Part shown: in pieces, positions 9,377 through 18,364 of the stretch
Layout: the number at the start of each line of letters is the position of its first letter
Numbering within the stretch: the stretch's first letter is position 1
From: Acidobacteriota bacterium
GTDB lineage: Bacteria > Acidobacteriota > Blastocatellia > Pyrinomonadales > Pyrinomonadaceae
DNA length: 34,922 nucleotides
NCBI GenBank assembly: GCA_019247455.1
Contig: JAFAOW010000047.1
Coordinates: 1 to 34,922, forward strand
Direction: 5' to 3'
The notes under the pieces: model-generated
The model's database searches: none
What the model was told of the DNA's origin: nothing
The model's input: the letters and a program-made list of their open reading frames with translations, nothing else
Position numbers and translations under genes: made by a program

Positions 9377-9446
9377 TCGGGACGAAAGACATTTCGACCG
9401 GCGTTAGCTAGAATTTTAGAAAAGGCAATCTTATTTAGGAGAAGAT

Positions 9447-9773
9447 ATGGGACACTTTGCGAACGAGATCACGGATACGAACTTTCAGGCCGACGTGCTT
9501 GGATCTGACAGGCCGGTACTTGTCGATTTTTGGGCGGAATGGTGCGGGCCCTGCAGAATGATCGCACCGACGGTTGAGGCCATAGCTGAGGAATATAAGG
9601 ACAAGGCCGGAATTTACAAAATGAACGTGGACGAAAATCCGGTGGTACCTCAGCAGTATGGCATCCGCGGTATACCGACGTTGGTTCTCTTTAAGGGCGG
9701 CCAGGAACAGGAGCGTATCGTGGGCGCGGTGACGCGCGAAGCGATCGCTCGCGTGATCGATAAGTACGTATAA
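9447..9773 (+). CDS. trxA: Thioredoxin
   Basis: A typical 108-residue cytosolic thioredoxin that reduces protein disulfides. The active site WCGPC is at residues 32-36 (DFWAEWCGPCRMIAP), the cis-proline motif is GIRGIPTLVLF, and the length is standard. The ATG at 9447 is preceded by a good Shine-Dalgarno sequence (TTAGGAGAAGAT). It lies 70 bases after the F420-reductase-like gene on the same strand, so it may be read from the Rrf2 operon promoter, its own promoter, or both; no clear promoter was seen in the gap. It ends at a strong terminator. Confidence 0.97.
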   Translation: MGHFANEITDTNFQADVLGSDRPVLVDFWAEWCGPCRMIAPTVEAIAEEYKDKAGIYKMNVDENPVVPQQYGIRGIPTLVLFKGGQEQERIVGAVTREAIARVIDKYV

Positions 9774-9790
9774 TTGGAAAACATTGCAGC

Positions 9791-9822
9791 AAAAGGAGGC
9801 CGGCGATAACCGGCCTCTTTTC
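9791..9822. terminator. Bidirectional intrinsic terminator between trxA and the VCBS gene
   Basis: An 8-bp perfect stem, GAGGCCGG (9796-9803) with CCGGCCTC (9810-9817) and loop CGATAA, is flanked by AAAAG on the left and TTTTC on the right. It can end trxA transcripts in one direction and those of the convergent VCBS-repeat gene in the other. Confidence 0.88.
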
Positions 9823-9830
9823 TGTGTCCG

Positions 9831-10940
9831 CTATGGGAAAAGGGATTGGAGCTGGACCGACACCGTCGACCATGCGAGGTTGGTATCTAGAGATGATTCG
9901 AGCCCGTACGGTACGGTCATAGTATTCCCGTCGGAGCTCTTTAGAATGATAAAGCTCGACTGCGCCCCGTTCTGCGAGCCGTAACGCCAGACCGCGATAT
10001 CAGTTTTCCCATCGCCGTCGTAGTCGCCCGGGGACTCCAGGTCCTGATTCGACAATCCCCACGCAGTCCGTGTGATCGCGCCCGTCTGGCTCGACTTGAT
10101 GTACCAGACCCAATTTGCGGCGGCACCCTCGATCCGCGTGACACAAAGATCGCTCTTTCCGTCGCCATCAAAATCACCGGGCACAAAATCATCATCCACT
10201 CGGCCAAATACTTCCCTTGAGTCCGCGGGCAGAGCCGTGCCGATCGGAACGCTGTACCGTGAAAGCCACACCGCATTACCATTGCCGTCGTTTCGCATAA
10301 CGCGAAAATCCGCGAGCCCGTCGCCGTTAAAATCGCCCGTGACCGGCGTGTCGCCAAAACTTCCCCAAGGAACCATTACCTGGCCGCCGTATTTACTGCT
10401 TTGATACCAGAACTGTGCTTGTTGTCCTTCGCGCCACACGGCCGGGTCTGTCTTGCCGTCGCCGTCATAGTCGGCCGGTACCGGAAAGTCGTTCTGCTTG
10501 CCGAACTTGAAATTGCGCAGGACGCCGTTTGAACTTTGAATTATGTAGTAAGCAGGTTCCGGGTCGTTTCGCCAAACGGCAATATCTGCTTTGCCGTCGC
10601 CATCGTAATCTCCCGGCGTCAGATAATCTGCAGCCAAGCCCCAAACGTTGTAGGATTCAGCGCTCGAGCCGTTGAAGCGGACGTACCACTCTAAATTTGA
10701 GCTGCCGCTTGCCGAGCGCTGCCGGTAGATCGAAAAGTCACTCTTGCCGTCGTTGTTAAAGTCCAGGGTGTCCGCAAGCCGGTTAATGACAACCGGCGTC
10801 GACGCTTCCTCTGTCGCTTGAACCTCACTGCGAACAGGTTGTGTACCCGGGCGCTGCCGCTTTGGGCGCGGCTCTTTTTGCCCAAAACTGGCTCCGGTAA
10901 CTACAACGAGCAAGAAAATGGCTAGGGATGATCTTTTCAT
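9831..10940 (-). CDS. Secreted VCBS/FG-GAP repeat protein
   Basis: A 369-residue exported protein. Residues 1-20 are a signal peptide (KRSSLAIFLLVVVTGASFG), followed by a basic, Pro-rich linker to about residue 55. The rest is a series of six or seven repeats of about 45-50 residues, each with a calcium-binding loop such as DFNNDGKSD, DYDGDGKAD, DYDGDGKTD, DFNGDGLAD and DFDGDGKSD, followed by a strand like IAVWR. This is the VCBS/FG-GAP pattern, expected to form a beta-propeller stabilised by calcium. Such proteins are cell-surface or secreted and may bind carbohydrate or other surfaces; no enzymatic domain is visible. It converges on trxA with a shared terminator. Confidence 0.88.
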   Translation of the reverse strand: MKRSSLAIFLLVVVTGASFGQKEPRPKRQRPGTQPVRSEVQATEEASTPVVINRLADTLDFNNDGKSDFSIYRQRSASGSSNLEWYVRFNGSSAESYNVWGLAADYLTPGDYDGDGKADIAVWRNDPEPAYYIIQSSNGVLRNFKFGKQNDFPVPADYDGDGKTDPAVWREGQQAQFWYQSSKYGGQVMVPWGSFGDTPVTGDFNGDGLADFRVMRNDGNGNAVWLSRYSVPIGTALPADSREVFGRVDDDFVPGDFDGDGKSDLCVTRIEGAAANWVWYIKSSQTGAITRTAWGLSNQDLESPGDYDGDGKTDIAVWRYGSQNGAQSSFIILKSSDGNTMTVPYGLESSLDTNLAWSTVSVQLQSLFP

Positions 10941-11097
10941 TTACTTCAGTTTGGAGAGCAGCGAACCACTGGACTCTTCAAGACACAACGGAGCCCATGG
11001 ATCGCCAATGAGCAAATCATATCATAGGAGGCGCCCGCTGAGTGCACATGAATATTGCAACATAGCCGGCGCTATCGCGTGCTAAAATTGTACAAAA

Positions 11098-12213
11098 ATG
11101 ACGTCGAGGACCACATTTTTTCTGTTGCTCGCGCTTCATCTGCCCGGCATCGTTCACGTTGTCGCTCAAGACAAGAAGCCGGGAGATAAAGACGAGATAA
11201 TCCGCGTTGATACTCAGCTCGTTGACGTCCCCATCGCGGTGGTCGATAGCAAGGGAATGCCGGTTCGGGGGTTGACGGCGAACAATTTTGTGGTCTATGA
11301 GGACGGCAAACCGCAGGAGATCGCTGATTTCTCGACCACTTCCGAGCCTTTCGAGGTAGCGCTGCTTCTTGATACGTCCGGGTCGACGCGCAACGACCTG
11401 CCGTTGATCCAGAGAGCTGCGGCTGATTTCATCGCGAGCCTTCGTCCAGGTGACCGGGTTTCCATCATTTCCTTCAACACCGACAGGAGCGGCAGCGTTG
11501 CGACAGCGGTAAGCGAAGTCCTCTGCCCGCTAACCGACGACCGGAGATCCCTGGCCCTTGCACTTCAGCGCGTGCAGGTATCGAACGGCACTCCTTATTA
11601 CGACGGGCTCCTCCAGGTCGCGGAGAAGGTATATCGCGACAAGCCGACAGAAGCTTATGTGGGTCGTCGCGCGCTGGTTGCGTTGACCGACGGTGTTGAT
11701 TCGACGAGCGCCGCGGATTTCGGGTCGGCAAAGGCGGAGCTTGCGCAGGTTGGCGTCATCTCGTACTTCATTAAGGTCGATACCCGCGACTTTTTCGAAT
11801 CGGAGTTAATGGGCGACTGTAATTCTGCAATTCATTTTTCGGCAGCTCAGATCCGCCGCTACTACAAGAGTATTGCGATGAAGGGGAATGCGGAGCGTGC
11901 TGTGAGCTTCTGCGATCTGGGTGAATTCGAGCGGCTTGCCGTCAGCAAGAAGTTGTACGAGATCGCGGATGCGGAGATGTCTGACCTTGCGCGGAATTCC
12001 GGCGGGCGGATCTTCCCGGTTGACGATCTGAGTGAGGCTCGTGGCGCCTTCAAGAGCGTTGCCGATGATCTCGGTACCAAGTACACTCTTGGCTACTACC
12101 CAACGAATGAGAAACGCGACGGGACCTACAGGAAGATAAAGGTCGAATTAAAGGGGCTCCCGGCAGGAACAAAAGTTACGGCTCGCGAGGGGTACACCGC
12201 ACCTGGACAGTGA
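11098..12213 (+). CDS. Secreted VWA-domain protein (VWFA-related Acidobacterial domain)
   Basis: A 371-residue exported protein. The signal peptide (residues 1-23) ends in HVVAQ. A beta-rich N-terminal region contains VDVPIAVVDSKGMPVRGLTANNFVVYEDG, shortened here to its characteristic segments RGLTANNFVVYEDG and PQEIADFS. The von Willebrand A domain has a MIDAS motif DTSGS starting at Asp92 and LTDGVDST later, and the protein ends with the family-typical TLGYYPTNEKRDGTYRKI. This architecture is common in Acidobacteriota; the role is unknown, probably metal-dependent protein binding in the periplasm. It carries a Cys-containing insertion at about residues 226-275. A -10-like TAAAAT (11083-11088) lies only nine bases before the ATG. 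Confidence 0.9.
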   Translation: MTSRTTFFLLLALHLPGIVHVVAQDKKPGDKDEIIRVDTQLVDVPIAVVDSKGMPVRGLTANNFVVYEDGKPQEIADFSTTSEPFEVALLLDTSGSTRNDLPLIQRAAADFIASLRPGDRVSIISFNTDRSGSVATAVSEVLCPLTDDRRSLALALQRVQVSNGTPYYDGLLQVAEKVYRDKPTEAYVGRRALVALTDGVDSTSAADFGSAKAELAQVGVISYFIKVDTRDFFESELMGDCNSAIHFSAAQIRRYYKSIAMKGNAERAVSFCDLGEFERLAVSKKLYEIADAEMSDLARNSGGRIFPVDDLSEARGAFKSVADDLGTKYTLGYYPTNEKRDGTYRKIKVELKGLPAGTKVTAREGYTAPGQ

Positions 12214-12235
12214 GACAGAATAGAGAATAAGGAAT

Positions 12236-12265
12236 AGCCCCGGGACCGCAGTTCGCGGGCTTTTT
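12236..12265 (+). terminator. Likely terminator between the VWA gene and deoB
   Basis: AGCCC (12236-12240) pairs with GGGCT (12257-12261), with an alternative inner stem CCGC/GCGG, and the hairpin is followed by five Ts. The stem is imperfect, so the assignment is moderate. Confidence 0.45.
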
Positions 12266-12297
12266 CGCTTTTGGGCGCATTATTCTACGATATTCTT

Positions 12298-13473
12298 ATG
12301 GCTTCTAGATTCGGACGCATTTGTTTGATGGTGTTGGATTCGGCCGGTATCGGCGAGATGCCGGATGCGGCCGACTGGGGCGATGCCGGAGCCGATACGA
12401 TCGGTCACATCCTCGAGAGGAGGCCAGTTCATCTCCCCAACCTGCAAAGACTGGGGCTTGGCAACATTCGCCCGCTTGTAGGTATGACCCCAAGCCAAGA
12501 TCCCATCGGCTGCTACGGTAAATGTACGCTCAAGTCCAACGGCAAGGACACCACCACAGGGCACTGGGAAATGGCGGGCATCATTCTCAAGAAAGCCTTT
12601 CCCACCTATCCGCATGGGTTCCCGCCGCGAATAATCGACGAATTTGTAGAAAAAGCGGAAGTGCCGGGCATTCTCGGCAACGTTCCCGCAAGCGGCACTG
12701 AGATCATCAAAGAGCTGGGTGAAGAGCATGTTGCGACCGGCAAGCCCATCGTCTATACGTCGGCCGACTCGGTCTTTCAGATCGCTGCGCATGAAGAGGT
12801 CGTTCCGATCGGCCGCCTGTATGAGATCTGTGAGATCGCCAGGGGGATCCTGCAGGGCGAGGACAAGGTTGGACGCGTGATCGCACGGCCTTTCCTCGGA
12901 CGAAACGCCGGCAATTTCAAGCGAACCGAGAATCGGCACGATTACGCGGTACCGCCGCCCAGCGACAATTTGCTTCCGTTGCTCAAGGAGGCCGGAGAGG
13001 ATGTCGTTTGCATCGGCAAGATCGCGTCGATATACGATTCGCTGGGCGTTACTGAGGACCGCGTGGGCAAGAACAACGAACAGGTCACAGATCAGACCAT
13101 CAATGCCTTGAATGCGGAGTCGCACGGACTCATCTTCTCGAATCTCGTCGATTTCGATATGCTCTACGGACATCGTCGAGACCCGGAAGGGTATGCCAAA
13201 GCCCTCGAAAGGTTCGATGAGCGGCTGCCTGAGATCTTCGATGCGATGCGGGATGACGATCTGCTCATCCTCACGGCCGACCATGGCAACGATCCGACCA
13301 AAGGGGGCTCCGATCACACTCGCGAATATGTGCCTTTGCTCGCCTACGGTAAGAAGGCCCGCCGCGGTGTGAACCTCGGCACTCGGCAATCCCTTTCCGA
13401 CATCGGTCAAACGATCGCCGAGAATTTTGGTGTTAAGCTCGCCGACGGAGTTAGCTTTATCGATCAGATATAA
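12298..13473 (+). CDS. deoB: Phosphopentomutase
   Basis: DeoB interconverts ribose-1-phosphate (or deoxyribose-1-phosphate) and the 5-phosphate in nucleoside salvage, using two manganese ions. The 391-residue protein has the alkaline-phosphatase-superfamily core: the N-terminal metal motif [14 protein letters not shown], the nucleophile-Thr region [12 protein letters not shown], and the C-terminal metal motifs [21 protein letters not shown] and [11 protein letters not shown]. The ATG at 12298 is chosen over an in-frame TTG at 12271 because it starts directly before the first conserved strand. A small secreted protein gene follows 16 bases downstream with its own Shine-Dalgarno sequence overlapping the deoB stop, suggesting co-transcription. 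Confidence 0.96.
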   Translation: MASRFGRICLMVLDSAGIGEMPDAADWGDAGADTIGHILERRPVHLPNLQRLGLGNIRPLVGMTPSQDPIGCYGKCTLKSNGKDTTTGHWEMAGIILKKAFPTYPHGFPPRIIDEFVEKAEVPGILGNVPASGTEIIKELGEEHVATGKPIVYTSADSVFQIAAHEEVVPIGRLYEICEIARGILQGEDKVGRVIARPFLGRNAGNFKRTENRHDYAVPPPSDNLLPLLKEAGEDVVCIGKIASIYDSLGVTEDRVGKNNEQVTDQTINALNAESHGLIFSNLVDFDMLYGHRRDPEGYAKALERFDERLPEIFDAMRDDDLLILTADHGNDPTKGGSDHTREYVPLLAYGKKARRGVNLGTRQSLSDIGQTIAENFGVKLADGVSFIDQI

Positions 13474-13489
13474 AGGAGCCTCATCCATT

Positions 13490-13918
13490 ATGCGAAAAGC
13501 CGCATTGATCGTCGCGATTACGCTTGGTTGTCTCATGGTCAGTCATGCCCAGACTTTGCATTTCCCGACCATGGTCCGGGGGCACGTGTATGACCGAAAC
13601 GGGAAGGAACTGCAGGACGTTACGATAGTTGCGGAGGATCAGAGCGGTAAGCAGTGGAAAGTTACGGGTCCTAATGTGTTCTATAACGGCGACCACTATT
13701 ATAACTTGAGTCTTCCTTTCGGGGTTTACAAGATCACGGCCACCAAGGAGCTGTTTGACCCATTCGTCGTACCCGTTTTTCCGACCATCAAAAGCGAAGG
13801 CGTCTTGAAACTAGACTTCGTTATGATCTGCCGTAGTTGTCCTGATGGGCTGCCCGACCTGCGTAAACAACTTCCGCAGTCGAAGAACCCTTCGCCGACA
13901 AGACCGCAACTCCATTAA
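13490..13918 (+). CDS. Small secreted carboxypeptidase-regulatory-like domain protein
   Basis: A 142-residue exported protein. A signal peptide (MRKAALIVAITLGCLMVSHAQ) is followed by a beta-sandwich-like region with VRGHVYDRNGKELQDVTI and LPFGVYKITATKELFDP, a pattern of the CarboxypepD_reg-like (transthyretin-like) fold. Two Cys residues in ICRSCPDG near residue 113 precede a polar, Pro-rich tail. The start is supported by AAAGGAG at 13472-13478. The function is unknown; in this lineage such single domains are frequent in secreted proteins and in the N-termini of TonB receptors. It probably sits at the end of a deoB transcript. Confidence 0.75.
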   Translation: MRKAALIVAITLGCLMVSHAQTLHFPTMVRGHVYDRNGKELQDVTIVAEDQSGKQWKVTGPNVFYNGDHYYNLSLPFGVYKITATKELFDPFVVPVFPTIKSEGVLKLDFVMICRSCPDGLPDLRKQLPQSKNPSPTRPQLH

Positions 13919-13962
13919 CCGATCGACTAGTTCTACAGAATGTTCACCGTTCTCATCAACAT

Positions 13963-15078
13963 ATGTATAACCTAATAGGAATCCTGACGCGGTCTTTGTT
14001 TTTATTCGTCCTCGTGATGATCGCAGGCTTAGCGGTTGTGAAGGCGCAAGGGGCAGGGGCGATGACGCCGCAGGAGAGGCAGTGGCTTGATGAGGCGATC
14101 GCGAGGCACGCGGCGGTGTTTTCGATAGCGGCTGAGAGGACGCTGCTTGAGCCAAAAGAGACGACCTCCCTGGTCGTTCACGTGCTGCTGCCGCCGCATA
14201 TGAGTGCGGACGGGGTACCGACGGACATGCCCGAGGACGTGCCTTTCCCGGCGGAACTCGAGTCAAAGTACAAGGTCACAAATTGGCACATTCTCGAGGG
14301 CGGCGGCGATCTGATAAAGGTGGACAATGAGACATACAGCTATTCCGCTCCGGCAGCCGCGCCTCCAAATAGGACGATGAGCGTTTCGGTCGATCTCCTT
14401 CCGGCCCAGCCCGGCCTGGCGAAAGTGGTCCTGATCCAAACGCTCTATTTTGTGCAGAACGAGACGGCGTTCTTTGTGAATATGCCGCAGATCGGGCTGA
14501 CGAACGTCAAATGCGTGTCGCAGTCGAATGGCGGGGCAAAGGTGCCGAGCGTTCAGGGGCTCGACCCGCGGGCGCTTGCGAACCTGCCGCCCGACGTTCG
14601 CCAAAAGATGGCGCAGGCCCAGGCCCAAATGGCGGCGGCACAGGGCAGCTCGGGCATCGATCCGTCAGCCGTTTCGAGCAACCAGATGTCGATCTACGAC
14701 CCGGACAACGACCAGACAGCGGTTAGATTCTCCACTCTAAATGTGCAGATGGACCACGGTCGGGCAGCGACCAACGCGGGACTGACGGCGTTGCTCAATT
14801 TCAATTTCAAAGGAAAGGGCGAGGGAACGTACACGCTTAATGCCGACGGCGTCGGCTTAGGGATCTACCTTCCGAACCAGCGAAAGGGTGCGGGCTGCGG
14901 CACGAATCAAAAGGGGGCGAGCGGCCAGGATATGCCTTGCACCGGCAATGTCGTCATCACGAGCGTCGGCGACAAATTCGTCAAAGGCACCGTCCGAACG
15001 GCCATTTGGACGTCGGTGGGGAATGAGATATTCAGGGGCTACCTGTATGGGAAGTTCACGGTGAATAGGGCCCGATAA
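13963..15078 (+). CDS. Exported protein of unknown function
   Basis: I do not recognise this 371-residue protein. Residues 1-28 are a signal peptide ending in VVKAQG. Residues about 60-180 look like a beta-rich domain resembling an immunoglobulin-like fold (TTSLVVHVLLPP, SYSAPAAAPPNRTMSVSVDL). A Gln/Ala-rich helical stretch lies around residues 210-235 (RQKMAQAQAQMAAAQG). The C-terminal part is beta-rich, with three Cys residues (one near 184, two in GCGTN and MPCTGN) and a closing segment GYLYGKFTVN. It stands alone, 44 bases after the preceding gene and 76 before the DUF885 gene, among other exported proteins. No conserved catalytic motif was seen. Confidence 0.7.
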   Translation: MYNLIGILTRSLFLFVLVMIAGLAVVKAQGAGAMTPQERQWLDEAIARHAAVFSIAAERTLLEPKETTSLVVHVLLPPHMSADGVPTDMPEDVPFPAELESKYKVTNWHILEGGGDLIKVDNETYSYSAPAAAPPNRTMSVSVDLLPAQPGLAKVVLIQTLYFVQNETAFFVNMPQIGLTNVKCVSQSNGGAKVPSVQGLDPRALANLPPDVRQKMAQAQAQMAAAQGSSGIDPSAVSSNQMSIYDPDNDQTAVRFSTLNVQMDHGRAATNAGLTALLNFNFKGKGEGTYTLNADGVGLGIYLPNQRKGAGCGTNQKGASGQDMPCTGNVVITSVGDKFVKGTVRTAIWTSVGNEIFRGYLYGKFTVNRAR

Positions 15079-15154
15079 CGTTGGATTGTTTTTGCCGCTT
15101 CTGCGTTTCGCTATACACTATTGGCGAAATCCTTCGATCCTTTTTAGCAACGAT

Positions 15155-16897
15155 ATGAAAAGAACTCTTTCGGTCTATGCCGTTATAGTCGTTATCTGTT
15201 TGCAGTCCGTCGCCTTCGGTCAGACCGCCGATCTCGCGAGATACAACGATCCGCCATCGCGGCTGCGCGGGATGATCGAGAATTTTGACGCGGATTACGG
15301 GATCCTGAATCGGTTTTACACGGCGCAGACGAGTCCGAACCGGTCGGCGAGATTCAAGCAGCTTTACACCGACTATCAGACGGCGCTGAACGGGCTGGAT
15401 TTCGACAAGCTCAGTCACGACGAGCAGGTGGATTACATCCTCTTTAAGAATTACCTTGAGCACGAACAAAAGGAAGCGGCGAGATTTGACGCGCAGCTTG
15501 CCGAGATGGCACCGCTGATCCCCTTCGCACGGACAATCAGTGATATGGAGGACACGCGCCGCACGCTCAAGGACCTGGACTCGGCGAAGGCCGCGGCTAC
15601 GCTGAACGATCTCGCAAAACAGATCTCGGCGACACAGGCGTCATTCTCCGCGCCTAACGCGACGAAGCCAAAGAGAACCGTCGCCAATCGTGCAGCACGT
15701 ACGGTCGACGGCCTTAGGCGAACGCTGGGGAACTGGTACCGCTTTTACAATCTGTACGATCCGGTTTTCACGTGGTGGAATGAGTCGCCGTACAAGGCTG
15801 TAGATGATGCGCTTGCTAAGTATTCGGCATTCATTACCAATAAACTGGTCGGCATCGCGCCGGACGACAAAACGACGATCATCGGCGACCCGATCGGACG
15901 CGACGCGCTGATCGATGAGCTTAAGTACGAAATGATCCCTTACACGCCCGAGGAGCTGATCGAGATCGCCAACAAGGAATTTGCTTGGTGCGAAAACGAG
16001 ATGAAAAAAGCGTCTCGCGACATGGGATACGGCGACGATTGGAAAAAGGCCCTTGAAGCGGTCAAGCAAAAGTATGTCGAGCCCGGACGCCAACCGGCCC
16101 TGATCCGCGATCTCGCATACGAGGCGATCAATTTCGTTGAGAAGAATGATCTGGTAACTATTCCAAAGATCGCCCGCGATGGCTGGCGTATGGAGATGAT
16201 GACGCCCGAGCGGCAGCTTGTCGCGCCATTTTTCCTCGGCGGCGAGACGATCTTGGTCTCTTACCCTACTGACGGAATGACGCACGAACAAAAGATGATG
16301 TCGATGCGAGGGAATAATCCGTATTTTTCGCACGCGACCGTATTCCACGAACTCATTCCCGGACATCATCTGCAGGGGTATATGGCGGAGCGGTATCGGC
16401 CATACCGGGGTGACTTCCGGACGCCGTTCTCGGTCGAGGGCTGGGCGTTGTACTGGGAATTCCTGATGTGGGACATGGCTTTTCAGAACACCCCCGAGAA
16501 CCGTGTAGGCGCTCTTTTTTGGAGAATGCATCGTTGTGCACGCATCATCTTCTCGCTGAACTTCCACCTGGAGAAGATGACGCCGCAGGAGTGTGTTGAT
16601 TTTCTCGTCGATCGTGTCGGCCACGAGCGCGACAACGCGGCAGCTGAAGTTAGACGCTCATTCAGCGGAGATTACGGCCCCCTTTATCAGATCGCCTATA
16701 TGATGGGCGGACTTCAGTTCTACGATCTGCATCACGATCTCGTCGACTCTAAGAAGATGACCAACAAGCAGTTTCACGATGCGATCCTTCACGAGGGGCC
16801 GATACCGGTAGAGATGGTGCGTGCGATCCTGACGAATCAAAAGCTCACTAAGGATTTCACGACGAGCTGGCGGTATTACCCGGGTTTGTCGAAATAG
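15155..16897 (+). CDS. DUF885 family exported metallopeptidase-like protein
   Basis: A 580-residue protein of the DUF885 family, which resembles thermolysin-like/M32-type metal peptidases. The signal peptide (MKRTLSVYAVIVVICLQSVAFGQ) supports the ATG at 15155 rather than an upstream in-frame start at 15086. A mostly helical N-terminal region is followed by the family core: HATVFHELIPGHHLQ, with the metal-binding H398-E399 and H404-H405, then FSVEGWALYWEFLMWDM and a late acidic/His segment. The substrate is unknown; secretion suggests digestion of extracellular peptides. It is followed after 41 bases by an M28 peptidase gene with its own signal peptide, so the pair probably forms an exported peptidase unit. 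Confidence 0.9.
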   Translation: MKRTLSVYAVIVVICLQSVAFGQTADLARYNDPPSRLRGMIENFDADYGILNRFYTAQTSPNRSARFKQLYTDYQTALNGLDFDKLSHDEQVDYILFKNYLEHEQKEAARFDAQLAEMAPLIPFARTISDMEDTRRTLKDLDSAKAAATLNDLAKQISATQASFSAPNATKPKRTVANRAARTVDGLRRTLGNWYRFYNLYDPVFTWWNESPYKAVDDALAKYSAFITNKLVGIAPDDKTTIIGDPIGRDALIDELKYEMIPYTPEELIEIANKEFAWCENEMKKASRDMGYGDDWKKALEAVKQKYVEPGRQPALIRDLAYEAINFVEKNDLVTIPKIARDGWRMEMMTPERQLVAPFFLGGETILVSYPTDGMTHEQKMMSMRGNNPYFSHATVFHELIPGHHLQGYMAERYRPYRGDFRTPFSVEGWALYWEFLMWDMAFQNTPENRVGALFWRMHRCARIIFSLNFHLEKMTPQECVDFLVDRVGHERDNAAAEVRRSFSGDYGPLYQIAYMMGGLQFYDLHHDLVDSKKMTNKQFHDAILHEGPIPVEMVRAILTNQKLTKDFTTSWRYYPGLSK

Positions 16898-16938
16898 AAT
16901 TGCCCTGCGAAAAAACACGAAGGGTACAAATAGTTGCT

Positions 16939-17943
16939 ATGAAATTAAGATCTTGGTTCCTCTCAATGATCATCACCGCGCTTGCTGCCGTTGCGGGTTT
17001 GCCCGCCATTGGCCAGCGGACGCAGCCGATAAGCGAGCAGAACGTCCGCGCCGAGATGTATTTTCTCGCCTCGGATGCGATGCAGGGCAGGGGAAGTGCG
17101 ACCGGGTACGAGCGTATCGCGGCCGAGTATATAGGCTCGCAATTCATGCAATTTGGACTGGAGCCCGCAGGACAGCCCGGCTTCGACGGGAAGCCGACCT
17201 ATGTTCAAGCCGTCGCGTTTAAGCGGCGAAACGGTACGGATGGCATGACGTACAACGCGATCGGTAAGATCACGGGAACAGACAAAACGATCGGCTCGCA
17301 GGTGATCCTGATAACCGCCCATCTCGATCATTTAGGTACGCGAGACACTCTGCCCGGCGACGATAAGATCTTTAACGGCGCCGATGACGACGCATCCGGC
17401 TCGATCGCCGTGTTGGAGCTGGCGCGCACGCTGGCGGCCGGTAAGAAGCCCAAGAGGACAGTTTATTTTGTCTGCTTCGGGTCCGAGGAGATCGGCGGGT
17501 TTGGAGCGGCATATTTCGTAAACAATCTTCCGTTTCCAAAGGACAAGCTTGTCGCTAATTTGGAGTTTGAGATGATAGGCCGGCCGGACACGGCGGTGAA
17601 GCCAGACGAGCTCTGGTTAACGGGTTATGAGCGCTCCGATCTCGGGCCTGAGATGGCAAAGCGCGGTGCGAAGCTGGTCAAGGACCCCCATCCAGAGCAG
17701 AACTTCTTTCGTCGCTCGGATAATTACACACTTGCAAGACAAGGGATCATCGCTCACACGGTCTCAAGCTACGGGCTGCATTCGGACTATCACAAGGTGA
17801 CGGATGAAATAAGAACGATCGACTTCGTACACATGACGAAGTCGATCAATTCAATGATCGAGCCAATTCAGTGGCTGATAAATTCTAATTTCGTGCCGGC
17901 ATGGAATCCGGGCCAGAACCCGCAGGAGGCGCCGAAGCCGTAA
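16939..17943 (+). CDS. Exported M28 family zinc peptidase
   Basis: A 334-residue aminopeptidase-like protein. The signal peptide (residues 1-26, ending GLPAIGQ) supports the ATG at 16939 over a TTG at 16900. The M28 domain has the dinuclear zinc set in order: AHLDHLG with His128, GADDDASGS, the catalytic Glu in FGSEEIGG, the metal Asp/Glu region in FEMIGRPD, and the final His in GLHSDYHKV. It follows the DUF885 gene and probably works with it on exported or environmental peptides. Its last 59 bases overlap the 3' end of a convergent membrane-protein gene. Confidence 0.92.
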   Translation: MKLRSWFLSMIITALAAVAGLPAIGQRTQPISEQNVRAEMYFLASDAMQGRGSATGYERIAAEYIGSQFMQFGLEPAGQPGFDGKPTYVQAVAFKRRNGTDGMTYNAIGKITGTDKTIGSQVILITAHLDHLGTRDTLPGDDKIFNGADDDASGSIAVLELARTLAAGKKPKRTVYFVCFGSEEIGGFGAAYFVNNLPFPKDKLVANLEFEMIGRPDTAVKPDELWLTGYERSDLGPEMAKRGAKLVKDPHPEQNFFRRSDNYTLARQGIIAHTVSSYGLHSDYHKVTDEIRTIDFVHMTKSINSMIEPIQWLINSNFVPAWNPGQNPQEAPKP

Positions 17944-18364
17944 CGAGCCGCTCGCGGCCCCAGTGGTGAGCAAATTTGTAACCGATAAGCGATGCCGGTA
18001 TTGCGAAGATCACACTGGCTGCGATGAACCAAAGTGGCTGAGTCCAGAACGTCACTGAAAGCAGCTCCCAACAAATGAGCATCACGCCGCAAACGAATGC
18101 GAGCGTCGAGCCTCCCCCCCAGCGGCGTCCCATCTTCGTCGAAATGAATCCGGCGAAGAACGAGGCGACGAGAAATCCGATGAGATCCACTACAAATGTG
18201 CTGGGCGGCAGCTGAGCGATGTACTGCTGTATCTCAGGCCAGGTCATATACTCGAGATTTTTCGGATAGAACGGGGCCATCATCGTCCCGATCATAAAGG
18301 TGATGAACATCGCCGCAAACGCCGTGATCATCGCTGTCACAACTGCCAACATCTTGCGTCCCAT
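17885..18364 (-). CDS. Small four-helix integral membrane protein
   Basis: A 159-residue membrane protein of unknown function. Four hydrophobic segments are visible at about residues 6-28, 58-78, 87-106 and 110-130, with a polar loop after the first (PKNLEYMTWPEIQQYIAQLP) and a disordered Pro/Ser-rich C-terminus. The start is strongly supported by AGGAGGA (18369-18375, minus strand) four bases before the ATG. Its 3' end overlaps the convergent M28 gene by 59 bases, and the overlap corresponds to the low-complexity tails of both proteins. Confidence 0.8.
   Translation of the reverse strand: MGRKMLAVVTAMITAFAAMFITFMIGTMMAPFYPKNLEYMTWPEIQQYIAQLPPSTFVVDLIGFLVASFFAGFISTKMGRRWGGGSTLAFVCGVMLICWELLSVTFWTQPLWFIAASVIFAIPASLIGYKFAHHWGRERLVTASAPPAGSGPDSMPARN

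Noticed and set aside
12280-13536. 418-codon open frame antisense to deoB
   Set aside because: It mirrors the deoB codons in a GC-rich gene, shows no family motif, and deoB has all its conserved metal motifs on the other strand.
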